The notes: generated by a model not told the origin, from the letters alone. 64,000 bases of DNA from Mycoplana rhizolycopersici (GCF_013378445.1 NZ_JABXYK010000019.1:1-64000); one strand, 5' to 3'. Numbered from the stretch's first letter, positions 8,640 through 17,829 are shown. Program-made: numbers and translations.

Positions 8640-9002
8640 ATGGCTAGCAGGAAAGAAGCTCTCGTGCGCCGCGCCAACCGCGTGCGCCGTTCCATCAAGG
8701 CGGTCGCCAACGGCCGTCCGCGCCTGTCGGTTCATCGCTCGTCGAAGAACATCTACGTACAGGTCATCGACGACGTGGCCGGCAAGACGCTTGCGTCCGC
8801 CTCCACGCTCGACACCGATCTGCGCTCGTCGCTGAAGACGGGCGCCGACACGGCAGCTGCTGCTGCCGTCGGCAAGCTCATTGCTGAGCGCGCCACCAAG
8901 GCAGGCGTCAAGGAAGTGGTATTTGACCGCGGCGCCTTCATCTATCACGGCCGCATCAAGGCTCTTGCCGAAGCTGCCCGTGAAGGTGGCCTGAGCTTCT
9001 GA
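8640..9002 (+). CDS. rplR: 50S ribosomal protein L18 (uL18)
   Basis: 120 residues beginning [20 protein letters not shown], with the family segment [19 protein letters not shown] and the end [24 protein letters not shown]18 binds 5S rRNA together with L5. A hairpin lies at 9010-9030, eight bases beyond the stop, and the gap to rpsE is 124 bases. Confidence 0.98.
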   Translation: MASRKEALVRRANRVRRSIKAVANGRPRLSVHRSSKNIYVQVIDDVAGKTLASASTLDTDLRSSLKTGADTAAAAAVGKLIAERATKAGVKEVVFDRGAFIYHGRIKALAEAAREGGLSF

Positions 9003-9009
9003 TCGATCC

Positions 9010-9030
9010 TGGCGGGCTTTACGCCCGCCA
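9010..9030 (+). promoter_or_regulatory. Hairpin between rplR and rpsE
   Basis: TGGCGGGC (9010-9017) pairs perfectly with GCCCGCCA (9023-9030) around TTTAC. It is followed by TCTTCGG, so the T-run is too poor for a confident terminator. An attenuator or mRNA-stability element within the spc operon is equally possible. The rest of 9031-9126 is leader for rpsE. Confidence 0.45.
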
Positions 9031-9126
9031 TCTTCGGTCAGTGGGTATCGGTCGCTTGCCCGAAACAGGGCAGGCGACTTTTGTCAATCTGCCGATTGCA
9101 CCCGGAAAAGAAAAAGGAAAAGGACA

Positions 9127-9693
9127 ATGGCACAGGAAAGACGCGGTCGTGAAGACCGCCAGAACCGCGAAGAGCGCGACAGCGAATTTGTCGACAAGCT
9201 CGTAGCAATCAACCGCGTCGCCAAGGTGGTGAAGGGCGGCCGTCGTTTCGGCTTTGCAGCCCTCGTCGTCGTTGGTGACCAGAAGGGCCGCGTTGGCTTC
9301 GGTCACGGTAAGGCCCGTGAAGTTCCGGAAGCCATCCGCAAGGCTACCGAAGCTGCCAAGCGCGAACTGATCTTCGTTCCGCTGCGTTCGGGCCGCACGC
9401 TGCACCACGATGTGCAGGGTCGCCACGGCGCCGGCAAGGTTCTCCTGCGTTCGGCCAAGGCCGGTACCGGTATCATCGCCGGTGGCCCTATGCGTGCCGT
9501 CTTCGAAACGCTCGGCATCCACGATGTCGTCGCCAAGTCGACCGGTTCGTCGAACCCCTACAACATGATCCGTGCGACGTTTGACGCGCTGAAGAGCCAG
9601 ATGCATCCGAAGGACATCGCTTCACAGCGTGGCCTGAAGTATGCAACGCTGCAGGCCCGCCGCGCTTCCGCCGGCGTCGCTTCCGAAGAATAA
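9127..9693 (+). CDS. rpsE: 30S ribosomal protein S5 (uS5)
   Basis: 188 residues. The S5 N-terminal RNA-binding domain is at [20 protein letters not shown] (about residues 23-42), followed by the [20 protein letters not shown] signature and the C-terminal domain [19 protein letters not shown]5 takes part in decoding accuracy and translocation. The ribosome binding site is AAAAGGAAAAGGAC, just before the ATG. Confidence 0.98.
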   Translation: MAQERRGREDRQNREERDSEFVDKLVAINRVAKVVKGGRRFGFAALVVVGDQKGRVGFGHGKAREVPEAIRKATEAAKRELIFVPLRSGRTLHHDVQGRHGAGKVLLRSAKAGTGIIAGGPMRAVFETLGIHDVVAKSTGSSNPYNMIRATFDALKSQMHPKDIASQRGLKYATLQARRASAGVASEE

Positions 9694-9706
9694 GGGAGCT
9701 TGACCA

Positions 9707-9910
9707 ATGGCTAAGAAAGAAGCTGCAAAGAAGACGGTCTCCGTCGAGCAGATCGGTTCGCCGATCCGCCGCCCGGCCATTCAGCGCCAGACGCTGATCG
9801 GCCTCGGTCTCAACAAGATGCACCGGGTCAGCACGCTGGAAGATACGCCTTCCGTTCGTGGCATGATCCGTGCCGTCCAGCACCTCGTTCGCGTCGTCGA
9901 CGAGAAGTGA
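9707..9910 (+). CDS. rpmD: 50S ribosomal protein L30 (uL30)
   Basis: 67 residues with the L30 core [27 protein letters not shown] and the end [16 protein letters not shown]30 is a small 50S protein with no strictly essential role in some bacteria. It starts 13 bases after rpsE and lies 13 bases before rplO. Confidence 0.98.
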   Translation: MAKKEAAKKTVSVEQIGSPIRRPAIQRQTLIGLGLNKMHRVSTLEDTPSVRGMIRAVQHLVRVVDEK

Positions 9911-9923
9911 GGGGGATAAGATC

Positions 9924-10394
9924 ATGAAACTGAACGAAATCAAGGACAACGAAGGTTCTACCCAGAACCGCAAGCGCGTCGGCCGCGGTATCGGTTCCGG
10001 CTCGGGCAAGACCGGCGGCCGCGGTGTCAAGGGTCAGAAGGCTCGTTCGGGCGTTGCGATCAACGGCTTCGAGGGCGGCCAGATGCCGATCTATCGTCGC
10101 CTGCCGAAGCGCGGCTTCAACAACATCTTCGCATCTGAGTTCGTCACCGTTTCGCTGGCGCGCCTGCAGACCGCGATCGATGCCAAGAAGCTCGACCCGA
10201 AGGCGACCGTCGATGCTGCTGCCCTGAAGGCTGCCGGCGTCATCCGTCGCCCGAAGGATGGCGTTCGCATCCTCGCCGACGGCGAGCTGAATGCCAAGCT
10301 GACGATCGAAGTCGCTGGCGCTTCCAAGGCTGCCATCGAGAAGATCGAAAAGGCTGGCGGCAGCATCAAGCTGCTTTCGGCTGCTGCCGAATAA
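9924..10394 (+). CDS. rplO: 50S ribosomal protein L15 (uL15)
   Basis: 156 residues beginning [20 protein letters not shown]. The glycine-rich N-terminal extension [20 protein letters not shown] (about residues 20-39) threads into 23S rRNA in known structures. The start at 9924 is chosen because GAGGGGGATAAG lies just upstream; the frame is open back to 9870 within rpmD. A strong intrinsic terminator follows 18 bases after the stop. Confidence 0.97.
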   Translation: MKLNEIKDNEGSTQNRKRVGRGIGSGSGKTGGRGVKGQKARSGVAINGFEGGQMPIYRRLPKRGFNNIFASEFVTVSLARLQTAIDAKKLDPKATVDAAALKAAGVIRRPKDGVRILADGELNAKLTIEVAGASKAAIEKIEKAGGSIKLLSAAAE

Positions 10395-10411
10395 TCCATT
10401 CGGATTTTCTG

Positions 10412-10440
10412 CGCCCGGGGTGCTTCACTCCGGGCGTTTT
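10412..10440 (+). terminator. Intrinsic terminator after rplO
   Basis: CGCCCGGGGTG (10412-10422) pairs with CACTCCGGGCG (10426-10436), an 11-bp stem with one G-U pair around CTT. It is followed by TTTT at 10437-10440. This implies that the spc block ends at rplO and that secY needs its own promoter. Confidence 0.75.
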
Positions 10441-10797
10441 CGCTCCCATATGTGAGCCTGTCCCGAGGGGGCAAATGGTCGCGCTATGGTTTGGGAGAGC
10501 GCTGCCCAATTCCTTAGATCCGATGGGCTTTAAGGAATTCGGCAGGGGCGGGGGAGACATCCGCTGCCTGTTTCCGGGGAGTTTCGACCGGGCGAGGGGT
10601 CGGATTGCTTGACAATCGAGGTTTCGCCCGGTTTACCCTCCGTGCCGCCTGCTTTGCCCTGGCAAGGCCGGGGGAAAATTTTCGAGCGTGCGCTTTGAAC
10701 GGAAGGCCTTCCGCGAGAACGCGCGCTGCAACGGTTCAGCCATAGCCCGGGTCCGGCACTCCGGCCTCTTCCCGGGCATGGTTACGCGGAGAAACGC
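10441..10797. other. rplO-secY intergenic region (357 bp), no gene seen
   Basis: No open frame with a ribosome binding site is credible here. The region holds a candidate promoter at 10609-10637 and about 150 bases of GC-rich secY leader ending in GGAGAAACGC before the ATG. I see no other repeat or RNA gene. Confidence 0.5.
10609..10637 (+). promoter_or_regulatory. Candidate secY-adk promoter
   Basis: TTGACA (10609-10614), preceded by C as in the alphaproteobacterial CTTGACA pattern, is followed after 17 bases by TTTACC (10632-10637). The -35 is perfect and the -10 is weak. Its position after the rplO terminator and about 160 bases before secY is what makes it attractive. Confidence 0.5.
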
Positions 10798-12138
10798 ATG
10801 GCATCGGCAGCGGAACAACTCGCCTCCAATCTCAATTTTTCGACCTTCGCCAAGGCCGAGGATCTCAAGAAGCGCCTCTGGTTCACGCTGGGTGCGCTGC
10901 TGGTCTATCGTCTCGGCACCTACATTCCGCTTCCCGGCTTGGACGCCGACGCCTTCGCCCGCGCCTTCCAGGGCCAGAGCGGCGGTATCCTCGGCCTGTT
11001 CAACATGTTCTCGGGCGGTGCGGTCGAGCGCATGGCGATCTTCGCGCTCGGCATCATGCCCTATATTTCGGCCTCCATTATCGTTCAGCTGATGACGTCG
11101 GTCGTTCCGGCGCTGGAGCAGTTGAAGAAGGAGGGCGAGCAGGGCCGCAAGATCATCAATCAGTACACCCGCTACGGCACGGTGCTGCTCGGCACGCTGC
11201 AGGCCTATGGCATTGCCGTTGGTCTTGAAGGCGGGGAGGGGCTCGTCGTCGATCCGGGCTGGTTCTTCCGCATTTCCACGGTGATCTCGCTGCTCGGCGG
11301 CACCATGTTCCTGATGTGGCTCGGCGAGCAGATCACCTCGCGCGGCATCGGCAACGGTATCTCGCTGATCATCTTCGCGGGCATCGTCGCGCATCTGCCG
11401 ACCGCCATGGCCGGAACGCTCGAACTCGGCCGCACCGGCGCGCTCTCTTTCGGCGTGATTGCAGCCGTCGTCGTCATGGCCGTAGGCGTCATCGCGCTGA
11501 TCGTCTTCGTCGAGCGCGCCCAGCGCCGCCTGCTGATCCAGTATCCGAAGCGCCAGGTGGGCAACCGCATGTTCCAGGGCGATACGTCGCACCTGCCGTT
11601 GAAGCTCAACACAGCCGGCGTCATCCCGGCGATCTTCGCTTCGTCGCTGCTGCTCCTGCCTGCGACCCTTGCCGGCTTCTCCAGCACCACCGAGCTGCCC
11701 GGCTGGGCGACGACGATCATTGCTGCGCTTGGTCACGGCCAGCCGCTCTATATGGCGCTCTACGCCGCGATGATCGCCTTCTTCGCCTTCTTCTACACCG
11801 CCATCGTCTTCAATCCGAAGGACACGGCGGACAATCTGAAGAAGCATGGTGGCTTCATTCCGGGCATTCGTCCCGGCGAGCGGACCGCGGAATATATCGA
11901 TTACGTGCTGACCCGTATCACGGTGCTCGGCGCCATCTACCTGGTATTCGTGTGCATCCTTCCGGAAATCCTGATCGCGCAGACCGGCGTGCCGTTCTAC
12001 CTTGGTGGTACGTCGCTTTTGATTGTTGTCAGCGTGACCCTTGATACTGTAGCACAGATTCAGGGTCATCTGATTGCCCAGCAATATGAAGGGCTGATCA
12101 AGAAGTCTAAGCTGCGTGGAGGAAAGAGGGGACGATGA
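10798..12138 (+). CDS. secY: Preprotein translocase channel subunit SecY
   Basis: 446 residues, the family length, with ten hydrophobic segments. The N-terminus ([25 protein letters not shown]) leads into TM1 at [21 protein letters not shown], and a plug-region segment [34 protein letters not shown] follows. The cytoplasmic loop contains [17 protein letters not shown], which binds SecA or the ribosome. SecY forms the inner-membrane pore of SecYEG. adk overlaps the stop by four bases (ATGA at 12135). Confidence 0.98.
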   Translation: MASAAEQLASNLNFSTFAKAEDLKKRLWFTLGALLVYRLGTYIPLPGLDADAFARAFQGQSGGILGLFNMFSGGAVERMAIFALGIMPYISASIIVQLMTSVVPALEQLKKEGEQGRKIINQYTRYGTVLLGTLQAYGIAVGLEGGEGLVVDPGWFFRISTVISLLGGTMFLMWLGEQITSRGIGNGISLIIFAGIVAHLPTAMAGTLELGRTGALSFGVIAAVVVMAVGVIALIVFVERAQRRLLIQYPKRQVGNRMFQGDTSHLPLKLNTAGVIPAIFASSLLLLPATLAGFSSTTELPGWATTIIAALGHGQPLYMALYAAMIAFFAFFYTAIVFNPKDTADNLKKHGGFIPGIRPGERTAEYIDYVLTRITVLGAIYLVFVCILPEILIAQTGVPFYLGGTSLLIVVSVTLDTVAQIQGHLIAQQYEGLIKKSKLRGGKRGR

Positions 12139-12713
12139 GACTGATATTCTTGGGGCCGCCGGGTGCCGGCAAGGGCACGCAGGCAAAGCTCCTGACGGAG
12201 AGGCATGGTATTCCCCAGCTCTCCACCGGCGACATGCTTCGCGCCGCCGTCGCCGCTGAGACGGACGTCGGCAAGCGGGCGAAGGCGGTCATGGATGCCG
12301 GCCAGCTCGTCTCCGACGCGATCGTCAACGAAATCGTGTCCGATCGAATCGATTCGCCCGATTGTCGCAACGGTTTCATTCTCGACGGCTATCCGCGTAC
12401 CGTGCCACAGGCGCGGGCGCTGGATGAGATGCTCGCCGGCAAGGGGCTTCGCCTCGACGCCGTCATCGAGCTCAAGGTTGACGAGGAAGCGCTGGTCAAG
12501 CGGATGGAGAACCGCGTGGCCGAGACGATCGCGGCCGGCGGTAACGTCCGCTCCGACGACAATCCCGAAGCCTTCAAACGGCGGCTGACGGAATACCGCG
12601 AGAAGACGGCGCCGCTGTCGGAATACTATTCCTCGACCGGAATGCTGAAGACGGTCGACGGCATGGCCGACGTCAAGGTGGTGACGGAACAGATCGGCAG
12701 GATCCTGGCTTAA
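12135..12713 (+). CDS. adk: Adenylate kinase
   Basis: 192 residues. It has a P-loop at [10 protein letters not shown] (residues 7-16), the AMP-binding segment [11 protein letters not shown] and the signature [13 protein letters not shown] (about residues 81-93). The LID is of the short type ([15 protein letters not shown]) without a zinc-binding cysteine set. It converts ATP + AMP to 2 ADP in the cytoplasm. Its coupling to secY is the usual bacterial arrangement. Confidence 0.97.
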   Translation: MRLIFLGPPGAGKGTQAKLLTERHGIPQLSTGDMLRAAVAAETDVGKRAKAVMDAGQLVSDAIVNEIVSDRIDSPDCRNGFILDGYPRTVPQARALDEMLAGKGLRLDAVIELKVDEEALVKRMENRVAETIAAGGNVRSDDNPEAFKRRLTEYREKTAPLSEYYSSTGMLKTVDGMADVKVVTEQIGRILA

Positions 12714-12745
12714 GGCCATTAATCTGTCATTCGGAGCGGCCGGGG

Positions 12746-12774
12746 TTGACTTTTCCGGCCGATTCCTCTTAAGA
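12746..12774 (+). promoter_or_regulatory. Candidate promoter for the rpsM operon
   Basis: TTGACT (12746-12751), a 17-base spacer and TTAAGA (12769-12774) lie in the 233-base gap between adk and rpsM. The -35 matches five of six and the -10 is weak. The resulting leader of roughly 165 bases before rpsM would be long enough for translational feedback. The rest of the gap shows no gene. Confidence 0.45.
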
Positions 12775-12946
12775 GAGCGCCAACTCGCGACAAGCTAGCG
12801 ATCGGCGCGGATTTCTCGACAAGAACGAGATCCGGAGGCGGTCGCTTTTGACATGTCCCGAACCTCGAAATTGAACGCGCGGCCGCAGGGTCGCATGACG
12901 AAGAAACCCACTTGCCGGATGGCAACTGGAAGCAAGGAGAACAGGC

Positions 12947-13315
12947 GTGGCTCGTATCGCTGGCGTCAACATCCCGACTGCAAAGCGCGTTGTCATCGCG
13001 CTGACCTACATCCACGGGATCGGTCCGAAGTTTGCACAGGAAATCATCGAGAAGGTCGGCATTCCCGCTGACCGTCGCGTCCATCAGCTGACCGACGCCG
13101 AGGTGCTGTCGATCCGCGAAGCGATCGACCGCGACTACCAGGTCGAAGGCGACCTGCGCCGCGAGACGTCGATGAACATCAAGCGTCTGATGGACCTTGG
13201 TTGCTACCGTGGCCTGCGTCACCGTCGCGGCCTGCCGGTTCGTGGCCAGCGCACGCACACCAACGCCCGTACCCGTAAGGGTCCGGCGAAGGCCATCGCG
13301 GGCAAGAAGAAGTAA
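12947..13315 (+). CDS. rpsM: 30S ribosomal protein S13 (uS13)
   Basis: 122 residues from a GTG start ([19 protein letters not shown]), supported by AAGGAGAACAG upstream. It has the family signature [26 protein letters not shown] in the C-terminal third. S13 bridges to the 50S subunit and contacts the P-site tRNA. A strong terminator follows, so rpsM appears separated transcriptionally from rpsK. Confidence 0.97.
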   Translation: MARIAGVNIPTAKRVVIALTYIHGIGPKFAQEIIEKVGIPADRRVHQLTDAEVLSIREAIDRDYQVEGDLRRETSMNIKRLMDLGCYRGLRHRRGLPVRGQRTHTNARTRKGPAKAIAGKKK

Positions 13316-13336
13316 TTTCCCGATATGGGAGATTTG

Positions 13337-13364
13337 GAGGCTGGCGTTTGCGCCGGCCTCTTTT
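13337..13364 (+). terminator. Intrinsic terminator after rpsM
   Basis: GAGGCTGGCG (13337-13346) pairs with CGCCGGCCTC (13351-13360), one G-U pair, around TTTG, followed by TTTT (13361-13364). It lies 21 bases after the rpsM stop. It splits what is a single operon in many bacteria. Confidence 0.7.
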
Positions 13365-13423
13365 GAGTTTCGAACGGGGCCTGGACCGCATGTGCGGTGA
13401 CCGTTTTCATGGTCGTCCCGGTC

Positions 13424-13455
13424 GGTGGAGCTGCTGGCGTTACGGCAGTGACGAT
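13424..13455 (+). repeat. rpsK-leader repeat, copy 1 (hairpin)
   Basis: A block starting GGTGGAGCTGCTGG is repeated at 13529-13562 as GGTGGAGCCGCTGG. In this copy CTGCTG (13431-13436) pairs with CGGCAG (13443-13448), including one G-U pair, around GCGTTA. It lies between the rpsM terminator and rpsK, where no gene is present. Confidence 0.5.
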
Positions 13456-13528
13456 ATCGCCGCACGGTAGCCTTCGAAGGTGACGTGCACATAACACAAT
13501 CAGGGCAGGGGCGAGAATGCTCCCACCC

Positions 13529-13562
13529 GGTGGAGCCGCTGGAACTACGGCGGTGTAGAGAT
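13529..13562 (+). repeat. rpsK-leader repeat, copy 2 (hairpin)
   Basis: CCGCTG (13536-13541) pairs with CGGCGG (13548-13553), with the same G-U pair, around GAACTA. Relative to copy 1 the second pair changes from T-A to C-G on both sides, while loop bases differ freely. It ends about 18 bases before the rpsK start, so it could affect ribosome access. Confidence 0.5.
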
Positions 13563-13579
13563 CAACGAAAGGAATACCC

Positions 13580-13969
13580 ATGGCCAAGGAAGCCGCACGC
13601 GTCCGCCGTCGCGAACGCAAGAACATCACCTCCGGTGTTGCTCACGTCAATTCGTCGTTCAACAATACGATGATCACCATCACCGACGCACAGGGCAACG
13701 CGATTGCCTGGTCGTCCGCTGGTGCAAAGGGCTTCAAGGGTTCGCGCAAGTCGACCCCGTTCGCTGCCCAGATCGCTGCTGAAGACTGCGCCAAGAAGGC
13801 TCAGGAGCACGGCATGAAGTCGCTCGAAGTCGAAGTCTGCGGCCCGGGTTCCGGTCGTGAATCGGCTCTGCGCGCACTGCAGGCCGCCGGCTTCATGATC
13901 ACCTCGATCCGCGACGTCACGCCGATCCCGCACAACGGCTGCCGTCCGCGCAAGAAGCGCCGCGTCTGA
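13580..13969 (+). CDS. rpsK: 30S ribosomal protein S11 (uS11)
   Basis: 129 residues beginning [20 protein letters not shown], with the S11 signature [20 protein letters not shown] (about residues 92-111) and the basic end [13 protein letters not shown]11 forms the 30S platform and the E-site wall. It lies 265 bases after rpsM behind a terminator, and 103 bases before rpoA. Confidence 0.98.
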   Translation: MAKEAARVRRRERKNITSGVAHVNSSFNNTMITITDAQGNAIAWSSAGAKGFKGSRKSTPFAAQIAAEDCAKKAQEHGMKSLEVEVCGPGSGRESALRALQAAGFMITSIRDVTPIPHNGCRPRKKRRV

Positions 13970-14072
13970 TCATTCGCAATCGTCATGCCGGCTGGCGCGC
14001 TTCTCGCGCCGACGGCTCTTCAAGGCTCGGCCGCCACGATTGGATGGTGGTGGCGAACGGAAGGCAAAAGAT

Positions 14073-15083
14073 ATGATCCAGAAAAACTGGCAGGAACTGA
14101 TCAAGCCGAACAAGGTCGAGTTCGCCTCGTCGGGCCGCACGAAGGTGAGCCTCGTGGCGGAACCGCTCGAGCGCGGCTTCGGTCTGACCCTCGGCAACGC
14201 GCTTCGCCGCGTTCTGCTGTCGTCGCTGCGTGGCGCTGCCGTCACCGCAGTGCAGATCGACGGCGTTCTGCACGAGTTCTCCTCGATCCCGGGCGTCCGG
14301 GAAGACGTGACCGACATCGTGCTCAACATCAAGGAAATCGCCATCAAGATGGATGGCGACGATTCCAAGCGCATGGTCGTGCGCAAGCAGGGCCCGGGCG
14401 TCGTCACCGCCGGTGACATCCAGACGGTCGGCGATATCGAGATCCTGAACCCGGACCACGTGATCTGCACGCTCGACGAGGGCGCCGAGATCCGCATGGA
14501 GTTCACCGTCAACAACGGCAAGGGCTACGTGCCGGCTGACCGCAACCGCGCCGAAGACGCGCCGATCGGTCTCATCCCGGTCGACAGCCTCTACTCGCCG
14601 GTCAAGAAGGTGTCCTACAAGGTCGAAAACACCCGCGAGGGCCAGGTTCTCGACTACGACAAGTTGACGATGTCCATCGAGACCGATGGCTCCGTCACGG
14701 GTGAGGACGCGATCGCGTTCGCTGCCCGCATTCTTCAGGACCAGCTGTCGGTCTTCGTCAACTTCGACGAGCCGCAGAAGGAAGCCGAAGAAGAGTCGGT
14801 CACCGAGTTGGCGTTCAACCCGGCGCTTCTGAAGAAGGTCGACGAGCTGGAGCTTTCGGTCCGTTCGGCGAACTGCCTGAAGAACGACAACATCGTCTAC
14901 ATCGGCGACCTGATCCAGAAGACGGAAGCGGAAATGCTCCGGACCCCGAACTTCGGTCGCAAGTCGCTGAACGAGATCAAGGAAGTTCTCGCTTCCATGG
15001 GCCTGCACCTCGGCATGGAAGTGCCGGCATGGCCGCCCGAGAACATCGAAGATCTCGCCAAGCGCTACGAAGACCAGTACTGA
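14073..15083 (+). CDS. rpoA: RNA polymerase alpha subunit
   Basis: 336 residues, the length typical in Rhizobiales, starting [17 protein letters not shown] at 14073. The frame is open to 14040, but that part has no fitting ribosome binding site. The N-terminal dimerisation domain carries [15 protein letters not shown]; the C-terminal DNA- and activator-binding domain carries [17 protein letters not shown]. It scaffolds RNA polymerase assembly. rplQ follows after 179 bases. Confidence 0.98.
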   Translation: MIQKNWQELIKPNKVEFASSGRTKVSLVAEPLERGFGLTLGNALRRVLLSSLRGAAVTAVQIDGVLHEFSSIPGVREDVTDIVLNIKEIAIKMDGDDSKRMVVRKQGPGVVTAGDIQTVGDIEILNPDHVICTLDEGAEIRMEFTVNNGKGYVPADRNRAEDAPIGLIPVDSLYSPVKKVSYKVENTREGQVLDYDKLTMSIETDGSVTGEDAIAFAARILQDQLSVFVNFDEPQKEAEEESVTELAFNPALLKKVDELELSVRSANCLKNDNIVYIGDLIQKTEAEMLRTPNFGRKSLNEIKEVLASMGLHLGMEVPAWPPENIEDLAKRYEDQY

Positions 15084-15097
15084 GCGGCACGAGAAAG

Positions 15098-15124
15098 CGT
15101 GCGGGCGGTCTTGCCGCTCGCACG
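15098..15124 (+). promoter_or_regulatory. Hairpin between rpoA and rplQ
   Basis: CGTGCGGGCGG (15098-15108) pairs with CCGCTCGCACG (15114-15124), 11 bp with one G-U pair, around TCTTG. There is no T-run, so it is more likely an mRNA processing or stability element, or a weak attenuator. The 179-base gap otherwise holds the rplQ leader and no gene. Confidence 0.45.
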
Positions 15125-15262
15125 TCGCGCCGATTGAAAGCAACCGAAGGCAGGGTAATGCCACTGCCTTTCCCCGTCAGACAGCAGGCAGGTCGCCTGT
15201 ATGTGCCAGGAAACGGCAGGACCGATGAGAGATCGGGAGCCCTGCATTGAAGGAGAATAGCA

Positions 15263-15685
15263 ATGCGCCACCAGAAAGCCGGCCGCAAGCTGAACCGTAC
15301 CGCCAGCCACCGCAAGGCGATGTTCGCCAACATGGCTGCTTCGCTCATCACCCATGAGCAGATCGTCACCACCCTGCCGAAGGCGAAGGAAATTCGCCCG
15401 ATCGTAGAAAAGCTCGTCACCCTCGGCAAGCGCGGCGACCTGCACGCTCGCCGCCAGGCGATCTCGCAGATCCGCGACGCCGCCGTCGTCTCCAAGCTGT
15501 TCGACGCGATCGCCTCGCGCTACGCCACCCGCAACGGCGGCTACCTGCGCATCATGAAGGCTGGCTACCGCACGGGCGACAACGCCCCGCTGGCCGTCAT
15601 CGAGTTCGTCGACCGTGACGTCGCCGCCAAGGGCGCCGCCGACAAGGCCCGCGTCGAAGCCGAGGCTGCTGCCGAAGCCGCCTGA
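15263..15685 (+). CDS. rplQ: 50S ribosomal protein L17 (bL17)
   Basis: 140 residues beginning [20 protein letters not shown], the invariant bL17 start. The core contains [26 protein letters not shown] and the C-terminus is an Ala/Glu-rich tail (EAEAAAEAA) of the type seen in alphaproteobacteria. GAAGGAGAATAGC provides a strong ribosome binding site. It is the last gene of the cluster, followed by a terminator. Confidence 0.98.
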   Translation: MRHQKAGRKLNRTASHRKAMFANMAASLITHEQIVTTLPKAKEIRPIVEKLVTLGKRGDLHARRQAISQIRDAAVVSKLFDAIASRYATRNGGYLRIMKAGYRTGDNAPLAVIEFVDRDVAAKGAADKARVEAEAAAEAA

Positions 15686-15711
15686 TTTTCGGGCAACGGA
15701 ATGAATGGAAG

Positions 15712-15741
15712 AGGCCGGGTGCGAAAGCGCCCGGCCTTTTT
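15712..15741 (+). terminator. Intrinsic terminator after rplQ
   Basis: AGGCCGGGTGC (15712-15722) pairs with GCGCCCGGCCT (15727-15737) around a GAAA loop, followed by TTTTT (15737-15741). It ends the ribosomal protein cluster. Confidence 0.85.
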
Positions 15742-15831
15742 CCTGTTTGCGATACGCCGGAAAGCCGAGCGCATTGCGCCGGGAATAGAACGCGGGAGCG
15801 TCGCCCTCATTGCCGCGTCGGGCGGACACAG

Positions 15832-15967
15832 CCCCTCACCCTGACCCTCTCCCCGCAGGCGGGGAGAGGGGACGTGGCTTACGTTGGAGCAGAGGATGGC
15901 GGAAGCGTCTCGGCATGTGTCCTTCTCCACGCTCGCGGGGAGAAGGTGCCGGTAGGCGGATGAGGGG
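15832..15967. repeat. RIME-like palindromic intergenic repeat (about 136 bp)
   Basis: The ends are inverted (CCCCTCA at 15832-15838, TGAGGGG at 15961-15967). Inside are two hairpins: CCCTCTCCCCG/CGGGGAGAGGG (15845-15855 with 15860-15870) and CCTTCTCC.CG/CG.GGAGAAGG (15921-15931 with 15936-15946). This arrangement and the CTTCTCCCCGC words match the Rhizobium-specific intergenic mosaic elements as I remember them. It lies between convergent rplQ and msrQ, in a gene-free stretch of 353 bases. Confidence 0.65.
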
Positions 15968-16038
15968 CAGTTTTCGCCCCGTCAGCCGGGTGAGGGCGAA
16001 CGTTGACGCAACCGATCGTCACAACCAGCTCCGGCGTC

Positions 16039-16686
16039 CTATTGCGCGGCGCCGTAGCTCGGCCGCGCGCGTTCGCGCCGCCACTGATTGTACCGCGAGC
16101 GCAACAGCCGCCAGACGAGCAGTGCTGCAACCAACGCGATATAGATCATTTGCTCCGGCCCCACGACCTTCACCGACATGGTAAAGTGCAGCGCGCCGGC
16201 CGCCGCGATGACGTAGACGAGCTTGTGCAGCCTGTTCCAGCGCGGCCCGAGCCGGCGGATCGACCAGTTGTTCGACGTCAGCGCCAGCGGAACTAGCATG
16301 ACGAAGCCGGCCATGCCGATCGTGATGAACGGGCGCTTGGCGATGTCGGCGATGATCGAGGCAAAGTCCAGATACTTGTCGAGGATCATGTAGGTGGAAA
16401 AGTGCATGACCACGTACCAGAAGGCCAGAAGCCCGAGGGCCCGGCGATAGCGCATCCAGTTGATGCCGAAGAGATCGCGGATCGGGGTGATGCAGAGCGT
16501 GGCGATCAGGAAGCGCAGGGCCCAGATGCCGAGCAGGTGCTCGAACTCCTTGATGGCGTTGCCCGGCAACTGTCCGGTCGCGCCGAGATAGAAGGCGGAG
16601 ACAGCGGGGATGAAGCCCACGATGTAAAGCGCCCAGACAGAGGCGCTGTGATACTTGCGGGGCAGGGAAGGCAGCGCGATCATCAT
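16039..16686 (-). CDS. msrQ: MsrQ, heme-containing membrane partner of MsrP
   Basis: 215 residues with about six hydrophobic segments in the ferric-reductase-like fold, and histidines at YVVMHFSTYM, RLHKLVYVI and ALHFTM that could ligate heme. MsrQ passes electrons from the respiratory chain or flavin donors to periplasmic MsrP for repair of oxidised methionines. The start at 16686 overlaps the msrP stop by one base; a second ATG is the next codon. The frame continues upstream as a shadow of msrP. Confidence 0.93.
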   Translation of the reverse strand: MMIALPSLPRKYHSASVWALYIVGFIPAVSAFYLGATGQLPGNAIKEFEHLLGIWALRFLIATLCITPIRDLFGINWMRYRRALGLLAFWYVVMHFSTYMILDKYLDFASIIADIAKRPFITIGMAGFVMLVPLALTSNNWSIRRLGPRWNRLHKLVYVIAAAGALHFTMSVKVVGPEQMIYIALVAALLVWRLLRSRYNQWRRERARPSYGAAQ

Positions 16687-17627
16687 CAGAAGTTCTTCAC
16701 GAGGTCCATGCCGGCATAGAGGCCGGCAACCTCTTCGGCATAGCCGTTGAAGGGGAGCGTGTTGCGCCGGCTGCCGCCGAAGAAGCCGCCTTCGCCGATG
16801 CGGTTCTCGGTCGCCTGGCTCCAGCGCGGATGGTCGACGGCCGGGTTCACATTGGCGTAGAAGCCGTATTCGTTGGGAGCGGAGCGGTTCCAGGTCGTCG
16901 GCGGTTCCTTCTCCGTCAGCGTGATCTTCACGATCGATTTGATGCCCTTGAAGCCATATTTCCAGGGGACGACCAGCCGCACCGGCGCTCCGTTCTGGTT
17001 CGGCAGCGTCTTGCCGTAGAGACCGACGGACAGGATCGTCAGCGGATGGCGCGCCTCGTCGAGCCGCAGTCCCTCGACATAGGGCCAGGCAAGCGGCTGG
17101 AAGTAGCCGGACTGGCCGGGCATCTGCTCCGGCCTGACCACTGTCTCGAAAGCCACATATTTGGCGCTGCCGAGCGGCTCCACCTTGTCGAGCAGGCCTG
17201 CCAGCGGAAAACCGATCCACGGGATCACCATCGACCATGCCTCGACGCAGCGCATGCGGTAGGTCCGTTCCTCCAGTGGCATGGCCATCAGTTCATCGAG
17301 GCCGAATTCCTTCGGCTTGGCGACCATGCCATCGACCTTGATGGTCCAGGGAGACGGCTTGAAGTCGCCGCTGTTCGCTGCCGGGTCGCCTTTTCCCATC
17401 CCGAACTCATAGAAGTTGTTGTAGTTCGTGACGTCCTTTTCCGGCGTGAGCGGTTCGCCGACCTTGAACGGCGACGGTGATGCCTTGAGATCGGCTGCAA
17501 TCGCCCCGGCGGATGATGTCAGCAGCAAGCTGCCTGCTGCCGCGCCCATGAAGGCGCGCCTGCTCATGAACAGGCTTTCCGGTGTGATTTCATGCGACGC
17601 GATCTTCGGCGGGTGATAGGCAGCCAT
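16686..17627 (-). CDS. msrP: MsrP, periplasmic methionine sulfoxide reductase (molybdopterin)
   Basis: 313 residues starting [14 protein letters not shown]. There is a twin-arginine signal at [17 protein letters not shown] (about residues 20-36), so the folded molybdoenzyme is exported by Tat. The catalytic core has [15 protein letters not shown], with the molybdenum-ligating cysteine. It reduces methionine sulfoxide in periplasmic proteins with electrons from MsrQ. The start is set by AAAGGAAC upstream. It is divergent from the DegP-type gene, which is also an envelope quality-control function. Confidence 0.95.
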   Translation of the reverse strand: MAAYHPPKIASHEITPESLFMSRRAFMGAAAGSLLLTSSAGAIAADLKASPSPFKVGEPLTPEKDVTNYNNFYEFGMGKGDPAANSGDFKPSPWTIKVDGMVAKPKEFGLDELMAMPLEERTYRMRCVEAWSMVIPWIGFPLAGLLDKVEPLGSAKYVAFETVVRPEQMPGQSGYFQPLAWPYVEGLRLDEARHPLTILSVGLYGKTLPNQNGAPVRLVVPWKYGFKGIKSIVKITLTEKEPPTTWNRSAPNEYGFYANVNPAVDHPRWSQATENRIGEGGFFGGSRRNTLPFNGYAEEVAGLYAGMDLVKNF

Positions 17628-17662
17628 TGGTGAGTTCCTTTGACAAGTGCAGTCACCGTGTA

Positions 17663-17690
17663 TGTACGTAAGGAATGACGCCAAAGTTAC
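17663..17690 (-). promoter_or_regulatory. Candidate ECF-sigma promoter for msrPQ
   Basis: On the - strand GTAACT (17690-17685) and CGTACA (17668-17663) are separated by 16 bases, and the second box lies 35 bases upstream of the msrP start. An AAC-containing -35 and a CGT-containing -10 at this spacing are typical of extracytoplasmic-function sigma promoters. ECF control of msrP-type genes is known in other alphaproteobacteria. No ECF gene is present in the window. Confidence 0.45.
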
Positions 17691-17829
17691 AGTCGCGACC
17701 CCCGCGTCGCCGAGCACAATTTCGTGTGCCGGCCGTGAGTGGCATTTGCACCCGCGACCGTTGGCGCATTTGCCTTTTTTCGTGCGAAATCTTATCTGAA
17801 CGTGGCGGCAACGAAAGGGAGAATCTTTT

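Noticed and set aside
10633-12186. Very long - strand open frame (517 codons) opposite secY
   Set aside because: It mirrors the high-GC codon usage of secY; the product is rich in Arg, His and Asp with no recognisable domain.
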